NCBI GenBank assembly: GCA_947364395.1
Contig: CANASS010000028.1
Coordinates: 1-27,469, forward strand
Direction of reading: 5' to 3'
DNA length: 27,469 bases
DNA from: an uncultured bacterium
Lineage (GTDB): Bacteria; Bacillota; Clostridia; Oscillospirales; Oscillospiraceae
Part shown: piece by piece, positions 1-7,002 of the stretch
Layout of the letters: each line of letters begins with the position of its first letter
How positions within the stretch are numbered: position 1 is the first letter of the stretch
Notes under the pieces: model-generated
Databases searched by the model: none
The model's input: only the letters and a program-made list of their open reading frames with translations
Told to the model about the DNA's origin: nothing
Made by a program: the position numbers and the translations under genes

Positions 1-2
1 GT

Positions 3-1165
3 CTATTTTACCACTTTCTGCATCTTTTTTCTAGATTGTTTTTCAGAAGTAATATTAACGGCGAAACGAAACATAAATGGGTATCGACTAAAGTTCCCGT
101 CAAGCGGGGCAATAAAAGGGAGGCGCAGAGAGCGGCACAAGAGATCGCGGGCAAATTTGAAGAAGGTAAGATCGTGGCCTATCCCAGAACTCCGTTCTGG
201 CAATGGCTCGAAACCTGGCTGGAACAGAAAGAGAACGAGGTTGACCGTATCACCTTTCAAAGCTATGTCAGCTACTACAGGAACCAAATTGGCCCGCATT
301 TCAAGCAGCACAATGTGACCTTAAATGATATCTCTCCCCAGGATATACAGTTGTATTACAATCGCAAAGCGCAAAAGCCGGGGGAGCATATCAAAGGAAA
401 GCTATCCGGAAAAAGCCTGCACGACCACCATATCGTAATCCGGGGACTTTGCAGGACGCCGTAAAGAAGAACATCATTCCATACAATCCCGCTGACCGGG
501 TGACCCTGCCAAAGAAGCACAAATATGTTGGCAGCTTCTACACCCAGGAACAGTCCAAAGCACTGCTTGGAGCCATCAAGGGCACTATCATTGAACACAT
601 CGTTACGTTTACGATAGTCTACGGTTTGCGCAGAAGTGAAGCGGTCGGATTGAAGTGGAGCGCGATCAATTTTGAAAACGACACCTTCACGATCGAAGCG
701 ACCGTCGTTCGCTTCTCTGAGATCCTTGAAAAGCAGACCACCAAAAACCAGGCAAGCCACAGGACCTATCCCATGACGCCGGACATCAGACAGATGCTCT
801 CATCCATCCGGGAACGGCAGGAAGAGATGAAAGAACTCCTGGGCAGTTCCTACGTTGACAGCGGGTATGTGTTCACATGGGATGACGGCAGGATCTTGAA
901 CCCGGATTTTGTGAGCCGCAAGTTTACGCAGATCCTCAAAGCAAATGGTCTGCCCCATATCAGGTATCACGATCTGAGGCACACAACGGCAAGCTTGCTG
1001 ATCGCAAAAGGCTAAGATATCAAGCGGGTGTCCGAATGGCTCGGCCACAGCGATATAGCAACCACGGCCAATATTTACGGGCACCTGAGTTTTGAGAACA
1101 AAAAAGGCACTTTGGCCGCTATGTCAGACCTGCTTTCCGATGACAAAAATCAGGGTGCATGTTAG
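3..1165 (+). pseudogene. Degenerate tyrosine-recombinase (phage/ICE-type integrase)
   Basis: Three pieces of one integrase are visible. The N-terminal and core-binding part (36-464) ends in a frameshift near 445-455: one missing G in the run after ATCCGG would restore the expected reading into LQDAVKKNIIPYNPADRV. The catalytic domain then runs in the second frame to an in-frame TAA at 1013-1015, and the same frame continues to a TAG at 1163-1165. Catalytic landmarks survive: the first Arg in YGLRRSEAVGLKW, the HxxR box in HDLRHTTASLL, and after the stop WLGHSDIATT followed by the nucleophile-type Tyr in IYGHL. No convincing start codon or ribosome site is seen; the frame is open to the window edge, so the 5' end is either outside or lost. 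It points at a tRNA 3' end, as integrases of tRNA-integrating elements often do. Sequence errors could mimic the lesions, but two separate ones argue for true decay. Confidence 0.88.
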
Positions 1166-1180
1166 AACTTTTGTTAGAAC
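1161..1180. repeat. Short direct repeat at the 3' end of the integrase remnant
   Basis: The octamer GTTAGAAC occurs twice, at 1161-1168 and 1173-1180, separated by four T. It overlaps the end of the integrase reading frame and lies about 80 bases from the tRNA-Pro 3' end. Short direct repeats like this can be arm-type recombinase binding sites, but two copies of eight bases may be chance. Confidence 0.35.
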
Positions 1181-1210
1181 AGCGAGATTCTAGAAAATTA
1201 TTTTCATCAA

Positions 1211-1255
1211 AAAATTGTGAAAAACCGCCAATTTCTTACGAAATCAGCGGTTTTT
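1211..1255 (-). terminator. Rho-independent terminator of the tRNA array
   Basis: Read on the minus strand, a hairpin with arms AAAAACCGC (1255-1247) and GCGGTTTTT (1228-1220), extended inside by GATTTC/GAAATT around a GTAA loop, ends in a T run and is followed by a second T6 run at 1216-1211. It begins three bases past the CCA end of tRNA-Pro, the last gene of the array. Confidence 0.8.
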
Positions 1256-1257
1256 GA

Positions 1258-1335
1258 TGGTCGGAGTGCCGGGATTCGAACCCGGGGCCTCTTGGACCCG
1301 AACCAAGCGCGATACCAAACTTCGCCACACCCCGA
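1258..1335 (-). tRNA. tRNA-Pro (anticodon CGG)
   Basis: The minus strand folds as a cloverleaf: acceptor TCGGGGT pairs with ACTCCGA (one G-T), the anticodon stem CTTGG/CCAAG encloses the loop TTCGGGT with anticodon CGG, and the T arm contains GTTCGAATC. The terminal CCA is encoded at 1260-1258. It is the last tRNA of the array. Its 3' end faces the integrase remnant, so it is the natural candidate for the ancestral attachment site. Confidence 0.95.
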
Positions 1336-1358
1336 TATGAAGTTAAGAGAGAAAGGGA

Positions 1359-1390
1359 AGAGGACGGGCCGCAGCCCGCCCTCTTTTTTT
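1359..1390 (+). terminator. Hairpin with T run between tRNA-Cys and tRNA-Pro
   Basis: Arms 1359-1369 and 1374-1384 pair with one A-C mismatch around a CGCA loop and are followed on the plus strand by T7 that runs into the tRNA-Cys CCA complement. As a classical terminator it works on the plus strand, where the only upstream coding sequence is the dead integrase. On the minus strand the downstream sequence is pyrimidine-rich but not a clean T run, so it may act there as a processing hairpin. Confidence 0.55.
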
Positions 1391-1464
1391 GGAGGCGCCA
1401 CCCAGATTTGAACTGGGGCATCAGGATTTTGCAGACCCTTGCCTTACCACTTGGCTATGGCGCC
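1390..1464 (-). tRNA. tRNA-Cys (anticodon GCA)
   Basis: The acceptor GGCGCCA pairs with TGGCGCC, the anticodon arm AGGGT/ATCCT holds the loop CTGCAAA with anticodon GCA, and the T arm contains GTTCAAATC. CCA is encoded at 1392-1390. It is separated from the next upstream tRNA (Gly) by a terminator-like hairpin and a TATAAT box, so it may be transcribed independently with tRNA-Pro. Confidence 0.95.
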
Positions 1465-1473
1465 AGACACTGT

Positions 1474-1479
1474 ATTATA
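1474..1479 (-). promoter_or_regulatory. Possible internal -10 box for tRNA-Cys/tRNA-Pro
   Basis: A perfect TATAAT on the minus strand lies ten bases upstream of the tRNA-Cys 5' end, placing a start almost at the mature end. No good -35 is visible; the region upstream is occupied by the hairpin at 1480-1513. The call rests on the -10 box and its position only. Confidence 0.4.
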
Positions 1480-1513
1480 TTCAAAAAGAAGTGCTTTAGC
1501 ACTCCTTTTTGAA
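1480..1513 (-). terminator. Intrinsic terminator inside the tRNA array
   Basis: On the minus strand TTCAAAAAGGAGTGC and GCACTTCTTTTTGAA form a 15-base-pair stem (one G-U) around the loop TAAA, with the T run inside the 3' arm. It lies 8 bases past the CCA of tRNA-Gly. It would end a Val-Asp-Phe-Gly transcript, at least partly. Confidence 0.7.
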
Positions 1514-1520
1514 ATTTTTA

Positions 1521-1596
1521 TGGAGCGAGTGACGAGGCTCGAACTCGCTACCTCCACCTTGGCAAGGTGGCGCTCTACCAGATGAGCTACACTCGC
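1521..1596 (-). tRNA. tRNA-Gly (anticodon GCC)
   Basis: The acceptor GCGAGTG pairs with CACTCGC. The anticodon stem CCACC/GGTGG encloses TTGCCAA with anticodon GCC. The T arm holds GTTCGAGCC and CCA is encoded at 1523-1521. It is fourth in the transcribed order. Confidence 0.96.
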
Positions 1597-1599
1597 ATA

Positions 1600-1676
<77 letters not shown>

Positions 1677-1683
1677 TAGAATG

Positions 1684-1760
<77 letters not shown>

Positions 1761-1779
1761 ACATTTGTACGGCTTGAAA

Positions 1780-1855
1780 TGGTGGGAACAACAGGGCTCG
1801 AACCTGTGACCCCTTGCTTGTAAGGCAAGTGCTCTCCCAGCTGAGCTATGCTCCC
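1780..1855 (-). tRNA. tRNA-Val (anticodon TAC)
   Basis: It starts GGGAGCATAGC; the anticodon stem CTTGC/GCAAG encloses CTTACAA with anticodon TAC, the T arm has GTTCGAGCC and CCA is encoded at 1782-1780. It is the promoter-proximal gene of the array. Confidence 0.96.
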
Positions 1856-1888
1856 GTTGTTCGGTCCGCTTGTCAGACGGCGAAGTTG

Positions 1889-1917
1889 ATTATAGCAAAC
1901 GAATCCCGTTCTGTCAA
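1889..1917 (-). promoter_or_regulatory. Consensus SigA promoter of the tRNA array
   Basis: On the minus strand TTGACA (1917-1912), exactly 17 bases and TATAAT (1894-1889) match the vegetative consensus in all twelve positions. The start would fall near 1882, leaving a leader of about 27 bases before tRNA-Val. Such a perfect promoter fits stable-RNA expression. Confidence 0.93.
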
Positions 1918-1940
1918 GATAAAATTTAAAAAATTTGGAG

Positions 1941-2825
1941 CTACTTGGCAGAGGCCTCGTTCCGGAGCAAAATCAGCTCCTCCGCACTGAAACGATACGC
2001 CTTGTCGCAGAACTGGCAGGTGAGCTCCGCGCCCTTCTGTTCCTCAATAAGGGAGTCCAGCTCCTCTTTCCCCAAGCTGATTAAGGCCCGGCTCACCCGC
2101 TCCCGGGTGCAGTAACAGCGGTACTCCACAGGGACGGTCTCCAAAACCTCCAGCTCGAACTCCCCCAGCACCTCCCGCAGCAGGCCCAGAGGGTCCATCC
2201 CGCTGTCCAGGCGGGCGCTCACCGCCCCCAGGCGGGCCACGCCGCCCTCAACGGCGGACACCACGTCCTCGTCCGCCCCGGGCAGGAGCTGGATAAGATA
2301 GCCCCCAGCCGCCTGGACGGTCTGGTCCGGGGCTATGAGTACGCCCAGAGCACAGGCGGTGGGCACCTGCTCGCTCTCCACAAAATAGGCGGCCACATCC
2401 TCGGCGATCTCGCCCCCCACCAGCTGGACAGACCCAACGTAAGGCTCCTTCAGCCCCAGGTCCCGGATGACGGTCAGATCCCCGCCCCCACCTACGGCGG
2501 CTCCCACGTCCAGCTTTCCCTTTGCCTTCCGGGGCACATCCACGGCGGGGTTGCGCACATAGCCCCGGACGTTTCCGCGGCTGTCGGATACGGCGGTGAG
2601 GGAGCCCAAGGGGCCGTCTCCTCTGACCCGCAGGGTGACGGCCCCATTCTCCTCCTTCATGGCGGCTCCCATCATGGAGGCGGCCATGAGCAGCCTGCCC
2701 AAGGCGGCGGAGGCCACCGGCCAGCAGTCGTGGATGGCCCGGGCACGCTCCACCATGTCCCGGGCGGAGATGGCCATGGCTTTGACAGGGGCGTCCTTGG
2801 CGATGACGCGGACGATCTGATCCAT
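1941..2825 (-). CDS. hslO: 33 kDa redox-regulated chaperonin Hsp33
   Basis: The protein has 294 residues, the usual size for Hsp33, a cytosolic holdase activated by oxidative stress. The C-terminal zinc switch is complete: C237-x-C239 in RCYCTRE and C270-x-x-C273 in TCQFCDK. In the family these four thiolates bind Zn when reduced and form disulfides when oxidised, exposing the client site. I chose the ATG at 2825 (MDQIVRVIAKDAPVKA) because it matches the family N-terminus; the longer upstream frame runs into the methyltransferase gene. It starts two bases after the methyltransferase stop and is the last gene of yerC-methyltransferase-hslO. No clear terminator lies between its stop and the tRNA promoter, so read-through into the tRNAs is possible. 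Confidence 0.95.
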   Translation of the reverse strand: MDQIVRVIAKDAPVKAMAISARDMVERARAIHDCWPVASAALGRLLMAASMMGAAMKEENGAVTLRVRGDGPLGSLTAVSDSRGNVRGYVRNPAVDVPRKAKGKLDVGAAVGGGGDLTVIRDLGLKEPYVGSVQLVGGEIAEDVAAYFVESEQVPTACALGVLIAPDQTVQAAGGYLIQLLPGADEDVVSAVEGGVARLGAVSARLDSGMDPLGLLREVLGEFELEVLETVPVEYRCYCTRERVSRALISLGKEELDSLIEEQKGAELTCQFCDKAYRFSAEELILLRNEASAK

Positions 2826-2827
2826 CG

Positions 2828-3571
2828 TTATTCTTCCTTTCCAGCGGCGAAAAACACCCGGTATGCCCCTTCCCTCGGAGGGCGCATGGTCTTGTCGCCG
2901 TATATCCTGATGTGTTTGAAGCCGGCTTCCTGGAGAAAGCCTCCCAGCTCCTCCAGGGTGTAGGCGTACTCCTCGTGGTACTCGCCGCCCCGGCTCCAGC
3001 TCCCGTCCTCCTCCCGAAGAAACAGGTCCAGCCCATAGCCGCATACCCGCCGTTTGGGGGAATACTCCCCCCGCCAGACGCAGAACAGGTCCTCGTCCTC
3101 ATCCAGGTATGTCTGGCCGCCGGCCCCCTCCAGGGCGAAGGGAGTCTTTACGTCGAAGAGAAACAGCCCGCCGGGGGCCAAGGCCCGGTACACCCGCAGG
3201 AAGGTCCGCCGCAGGGCGGCGGGCCGGGTGACGTAGTTCACGCTGTCCAGGCAGGAGATCACGGCGTCGGTTCGCTCCAGCAGGGTGAGGCGGGACATAT
3301 CCTGGCACAGGAACAGCACCCCCAGCCCCCGGCACTTCTGCTCCGCCACCGCCAGCATGTCGGGGGACAGATCCACGGCGGTCGTCTTGTAACCCCGCTC
3401 AGCCATCAGCTTTGTCAGGCTCCCGGTGCCGCAGCCCAGCTCCGCCACACGGCGGACGGGCCGCTTCCATTTCCGAAAATGCCGCTCCACATAGTCCGCC
3501 CATTTCTGGTAGTCCACGTCGCTGGTGAGCCGGTCATAGCACCGGGCCAGCACAGTGTAGGCGTCCGTCAT
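2828..3571 (-). CDS. Class I SAM-dependent methyltransferase
   Basis: This 247-residue protein has a Rossmann-type SAM-binding core. Motif I is VAELGCGTG at residues 42-50. The acidic end of the next strand follows in TTAVDLSPDML, then CQDMSRL and an AVISCLDSVNYV segment typical of the methyltransferase-25/11 group. The substrate cannot be told from sequence. The start ATG overlaps the TGA of yerC in an ATGA junction, and the stop is two bases before hslO, so the three genes are almost certainly translated from one message. Small free-standing methyltransferases of this group act on metabolites, tRNA or proteins; nothing nearby narrows it down. Confidence 0.88.
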   Translation of the reverse strand: MTDAYTVLARCYDRLTSDVDYQKWADYVERHFRKWKRPVRRVAELGCGTGSLTKLMAERGYKTTAVDLSPDMLAVAEQKCRGLGVLFLCQDMSRLTLLERTDAVISCLDSVNYVTRPAALRRTFLRVYRALAPGGLFLFDVKTPFALEGAGGQTYLDEDEDLFCVWRGEYSPKRRVCGYGLDLFLREEDGSWSRGGEYHEEYAYTLEELGGFLQEAGFKHIRIYGDKTMRPPREGAYRVFFAAGKEE

Positions 3572-3852
3572 TTTCCCAGCCTGGGCAGAACGGTCTTGTA
3601 GCCGTCCGCGCCGTATTGCAGCGCCCGGTTCACCCGGCTGATGGTGGCGCTGGACGCCCCGGTGCGCTGGAGGATGTCGTTGTAAATCAGCCCCTGGTCC
3701 AGGAGCTGGGCCACCTCCAGCCGCTGGGCCATGGCCTTCAGCTCGGCCACGGTGCACAGGTCCTGGAAAAAAGCGCGGCACTCCTCCTGGTCCTTCAGGG
3801 CGAGAATGGCTTCAAACAGCAGGGCTTCCTGCCCCATCGTCTCTTTTTGCAT
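3568..3852 (-). CDS. yerC: TrpR-like helix-turn-helix protein, YerC/YecD family
   Basis: The protein has 94 residues and is all-helical. The N-terminal LFEAILALKDQEECRAFFQDL and the central TVAELKAMAQRLEVAQLL are characteristic of the YerC/YecD group related to the Trp repressor. The DNA-binding helix-turn-helix is in the segment DILQRTGASSATISRVNRAL. The regulatory target is unknown to me; no tryptophan genes are nearby. It starts at an ATG seven bases after GGAGGAGG and is the first gene of the unit running to hslO. Confidence 0.9.
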   Translation of the reverse strand: MQKETMGQEALLFEAILALKDQEECRAFFQDLCTVAELKAMAQRLEVAQLLDQGLIYNDILQRTGASSATISRVNRALQYGADGYKTVLPRLGK

Positions 3853-3888
3853 AGGGCCTCCTCCATCTCACGGTATCACAGTGCTTTC

Positions 3889-3917
3889 ATTTTAGCATGG
3901 TGCTTTACGGAAGTAAA
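3889..3917 (-). promoter_or_regulatory. Promoter for yerC-methyltransferase-hslO
   Basis: On the minus strand TTTACT (3917-3912), 17 bases and TAAAAT (3894-3889) match the SigA consensus at 4/6 and 5/6 positions. The start would be near 3882, about 30 bases before yerC. It is back to back with the purA promoter. Confidence 0.6.
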
Positions 3918-3946
3918 GAGAAAAACCAAAAAAGCTGAAAAAGGAC

Positions 3947-3975
3947 TTGCGGATGGTTTTGAAGGTGGCTATAAT
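3947..3975 (+). promoter_or_regulatory. purA promoter
   Basis: TTGCGG (3947-3952), 17 bases, then a perfect TATAAT (3970-3975). The start should be near 3982, giving a leader of about 64 bases. A purA start codon upstream of this point is therefore ruled out. Confidence 0.82.
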
Positions 3976-3982
3976 GGGGGGA

Positions 3983-4029
3983 GCCGGGCCGGATAAGGCA
4001 GACCAGCAAGACTGGCTGCGAATCCCGGC
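3983..4029 (+). promoter_or_regulatory. Foldable leader of purA
   Basis: Starting at the predicted first transcribed bases, GCCGGG (3983-3988) can pair with CCCGGC (4024-4029). This encloses a second stem of GCAG-a-CCAG (3998-4006) with CTGGCTGC (4012-4019) around a CAAGA loop. The ribosome site AAGAGGT lies directly after the outer stem. The pairing is seen in the sequence; a regulatory role is a guess, and I do not match it to a known riboswitch class. Confidence 0.4.
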
Positions 4030-4045
4030 GGCAAGAGGTATTGTA

Positions 4046-5329
4046 ATGGTTAAAGCGATTGTAGGGGCCAATTGGGGGGACGAAGGCAAGGGCAAGATCA
4101 CCGACCTGCTGGCCGAGACCTCCGACGTGGTGGTGCGCTTTCAGGGGGGCGCCAACGCGGGGCACACCATCATCAACGACTACGGGCGGTTTGCCCTCCA
4201 CATCCTGCCCTCTGGGACTTTTTACCCCCACGTCACCAACATCATCGGCAACGGTGTGGCGCTGGATGCGGCCAAGCTGGCGGCGGAGCTGGGGGATGTC
4301 GTCGGGCGGGGGGTGCCCGCCCCTAACCTCATCGTATCCGAGCGGGCCCAGCTGCTCATGCCCTACCACGTCCTACAGGACGCTTACGAGGAGGAGCGGT
4401 TGGGAGGAAAGGCCTTCGGCTCCACCAAGAGCGGTATCGCCCCTTTCTACTCCGACAAATACGCCAAGACGGGCATACAGGTGTGCGACCTCTTCGACGA
4501 AGGCCGGCTGTGGGACCGGCTGAGCCGGGCGGTGGAGCTGAAAAACGTCCTCTTTGAACACCTGTACCACAAGCCCGCCCTGGACGTGAAGGCCCTGTAC
4601 GACCAGCTGCTGGGCTATCGGGAGCTCATCGGGCCCTATGTGGGCGATGCGGTGGAATTCCTCCACCGGGCGGTCAGGGAGGGCCGGAACATCCTGCTGG
4701 AGGGCCAGCTTGGCTCCATGAAGGACCCGGATCTGGGCATATTCCCCATGACCACCTCTTCCCATACATTGGCGGGCTACGGCTGTGTGGGCGCGCCCGT
4801 GCCGCCCACCGCCATTGAGGACGTGATCTGCGTCACCAAGGCCTACTCCTCCAGCGTGGGTTCCCACACCGAGCCCTTTGTCAGCGAGCTGACGGGCCCC
4901 GAGGGGGACGAGCTGCGCCGCCGGGGCGGGGACAGGGGCGAGTTTGGAGCCACCACCGGCCGTCCCCGCCGGGTGGGCTGGTTTGACGCCGTGGCCACCA
5001 AATACGGCTGCATGGTCCAGGGGGGCACCCAGGTGGCGCTGACCTGCCTGGATGTGATGGGCTACCTGGAGGAAATCAAGGTCTGCGTGGGCTATGAGAT
5101 CGACGGGGAAGTGACGGACCAGTTCCCCACCACCCCCAGGCTGACGCGGGCCAAGCCGGTGTTTGAGACCCTGCCCGGATGGAAGAGCGACGTGCGGGGG
5201 GTGACGGATTACGGCGCCCTGCCCGCCAACGCCAAGGCCTATGTGGAGTTTTTGGAGGCGCGCATCGGCGTGCCCATCACCATCGTGTCCACCGGGCCCA
5301 AGCGCCATGAGATCGCTTTGCGCAAGTAA
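4046..5329 (+). CDS. purA: Adenylosuccinate synthetase
   Basis: It catalyses the GTP-dependent condensation of IMP and aspartate to adenylosuccinate, the first committed step to AMP. The 427 residues match the family length. The phosphate-binding loop WGDEGKGK covers residues 10-17, with D12 as the likely catalytic base. The IMP loop GGANAGHTI carries the catalytic-type His at residue 40. The start at 4046 gives the standard MVKAIVGANWGDEGKGK terminus and has AAGAGGT upstream; the frame open to 3947 overlaps the promoter. The gene stands alone on the plus strand, divergent from yerC and convergent with cls, not in a larger purine operon. Confidence 0.97.
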   Translation: MVKAIVGANWGDEGKGKITDLLAETSDVVVRFQGGANAGHTIINDYGRFALHILPSGTFYPHVTNIIGNGVALDAAKLAAELGDVVGRGVPAPNLIVSERAQLLMPYHVLQDAYEEERLGGKAFGSTKSGIAPFYSDKYAKTGIQVCDLFDEGRLWDRLSRAVELKNVLFEHLYHKPALDVKALYDQLLGYRELIGPYVGDAVEFLHRAVREGRNILLEGQLGSMKDPDLGIFPMTTSSHTLAGYGCVGAPVPPTAIEDVICVTKAYSSSVGSHTEPFVSELTGPEGDELRRRGGDRGEFGATTGRPRRVGWFDAVATKYGCMVQGGTQVALTCLDVMGYLEEIKVCVGYEIDGEVTDQFPTTPRLTRAKPVFETLPGWKSDVRGVTDYGALPANAKAYVEFLEARIGVPITIVSTGPKRHEIALRK

Positions 5330-5340
5330 ATATGGAAAAA

Positions 5341-5372
5341 CGCCGTCCCGCGTCAGCGGGGCGGCGCTTTTT
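5341..5372. terminator. Bidirectional terminator between purA and cls
   Basis: CGCCGTCCCGC and GCGGGGCGGCG form an 11-base-pair stem (one G-U) with a GTCA loop, followed by T5 on the plus strand and preceded by A5 that becomes a T run on the minus strand. It lies between two convergent stop codons and serves both genes. Confidence 0.9.
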
Positions 5373-5374
5373 GA

Positions 5375-6931
5375 TTATAGCAGCGGCGAAAACAGCCGCA
5401 GCAGGTCCCGGAGGGTGCGGTGGGGCAGGGAGATGGACCGGCAGTCCTCCAGGGTGACCATGAGGCTCTTGGTCTGGGTGTCCAGGAAGTCGTCCCGGAT
5501 GGCGTGGACGGAAGGGGTATCGTAGAGCAGCACGCCATTCTCAAAGTGGAGGAACATGCTGCGGTAGTCCAGATTCACCGTGCCCACGGTGGCAAAGCGG
5601 TCGTCCGCCACAAAGTTTTTGGAGTGGATGAAGCCCGGCTCGTACTCAAAGATCTGAACACCGGCCTCCAGCAGCTCCTCGTAGTGGGAGCGGGTCATCT
5701 CGAACACCGTCTTTTTGTCCGGGATGTGGGGGGTGATGATCCGCACGTCCACCCCCGACTTGGCGGCGCTGGTGAGGGCCATGGTCAGCGAGTAGTCGAT
5801 GACCAGGTAGGGGGTGGTGATATACACGTACCGCTTGGCCCGGTTGATGAGATGGAGGTACACGGTCTGGCCCACGGGCTCGTTGTCCCAGGGACAGTCG
5901 TGGTAGGGCTGGACGTACCCCGCCGCGCCCCCCTGGGCGGGCGCGGGGCGGTAGGGGGTGAAGTGCTCCTCCTCGCTGTTGGTGAAGTCCCACATGGCCA
6001 GGAAGGACACCGTCATAGACCACACCGCGTCCCCCTCCAGGCGGATGGCGGAGTCCTTCCAGTGGCCGAACCGCCGCTTGACGTTGATATACTCGTCCGC
6101 CATATTGATGCCGCCGGTGAAGGCCGTTTTGCCGTCGATAATCATATACTTACGGTGGTCCCGGTTGTTCTGGCGCAGGGACACCACCGGCACGAAGCGG
6201 TTGAACACCCGGCACTGGACGCCCAGCTTTTCCAGCCGGGCGGGGTAGTCCCCCGGCAGGGTGGCCATGGAGCCGATGTCGTCATAGATGACCCTGACTT
6301 CCAGCCCCTGGGCGGCCTTTTCCCGCAAAATATCCAGCACTGAGTTCCACAGCTTGCCTTCCTCAATGATGAAGTACTCGATGAAGATATAGCGCTCCGC
6401 CCCCCGCAGGGCCGCCAGGATGTCGTCGTAGCAGTCGTCACCCAGGGGGTAGTACTTGGTGCGGGTGTTGCCGTAGACCGGACAGTGGGTGGTCTGCTCC
6501 AGGTAGCGGGCCATGCAGGCCGCGTCCTCCCCCAGCAGCTCCCCCAGGGAGGCGGAACGGCCGCACTCCGCCCCCAGGTTTTTGCGGATCTTCCGCTCCA
6601 TGGACCGCAGGCGGCGCTGGTTGAAGAGCGACAGGTGGTTGCCGCCCAGCAGCAGGTAGGCCAGGGACCCGAAGGGCATCAGGCCCAGCACGATGATAAG
6701 CCAGCCGATTTTATAGCCGGGATTGCTTTTGCTGCCCACGATCCACAGGGCGGCCAGCACCGACAGGGTGATGAACAGCCATTCCACCCGGTCGAAGTAG
6801 GCGCTGTCCCGCAGCACCCCCAGCCCCACGGCGTACAGCGCGATCTGGGCGATGATGAGCACGCCCACGATGCCCATTCGGTGGAACAGCAGCTTTCCAA
6901 TTTTGCTTTGGACTTTTTTTTGCACTTGCAT
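5375..6931 (-). CDS. cls: Cardiolipin synthase, phospholipase-D type
   Basis: This enzyme joins two phosphatidylglycerols into cardiolipin and glycerol at the membrane. The 518-residue protein begins with hydrophobic helices (GIVGVLIIAQIALYAVGL, LFITLSVLAALWIVG, LIIVLGLMPFGSLAYLLL). Two PLD half-sites follow: HRKYMIIDGKTAFTGG in the middle and HSKNFVADDRFATVGTVN near the C-terminus, each with the HxK(x4)D signature. The start at 6931 has only a modest ribosome site (AAGGTG). It follows dnaE by 71 bases that contain a small CAGCCG/CGGCTG hairpin without a T run, so co-transcription with dnaE is possible. Paralogues elsewhere cannot be excluded, hence the generic symbol. Confidence 0.95.
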   Translation of the reverse strand: MQVQKKVQSKIGKLLFHRMGIVGVLIIAQIALYAVGLGVLRDSAYFDRVEWLFITLSVLAALWIVGSKSNPGYKIGWLIIVLGLMPFGSLAYLLLGGNHLSLFNQRRLRSMERKIRKNLGAECGRSASLGELLGEDAACMARYLEQTTHCPVYGNTRTKYYPLGDDCYDDILAALRGAERYIFIEYFIIEEGKLWNSVLDILREKAAQGLEVRVIYDDIGSMATLPGDYPARLEKLGVQCRVFNRFVPVVSLRQNNRDHRKYMIIDGKTAFTGGINMADEYINVKRRFGHWKDSAIRLEGDAVWSMTVSFLAMWDFTNSEEEHFTPYRPAPAQGGAAGYVQPYHDCPWDNEPVGQTVYLHLINRAKRYVYITTPYLVIDYSLTMALTSAAKSGVDVRIITPHIPDKKTVFEMTRSHYEELLEAGVQIFEYEPGFIHSKNFVADDRFATVGTVNLDYRSMFLHFENGVLLYDTPSVHAIRDDFLDTQTKSLMVTLEDCRSISLPHRTLRDLLRLFSPLL

Positions 6932-7002
6932 AGCTTCACCTTGAAATTGTTTCCTGTCTGGAATCCGTGTTTACAGCCGCTTCCGGCTGCCAATGGAGGC
7001 GC

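Noticed and set aside
3947..4045. N-terminal extension of PurA from a TTG at 3947
   Set aside because: The TTG is the -35 box of the purA promoter, and the extra 33 residues do not resemble the family; the ATG at 4046 has a ribosome site.
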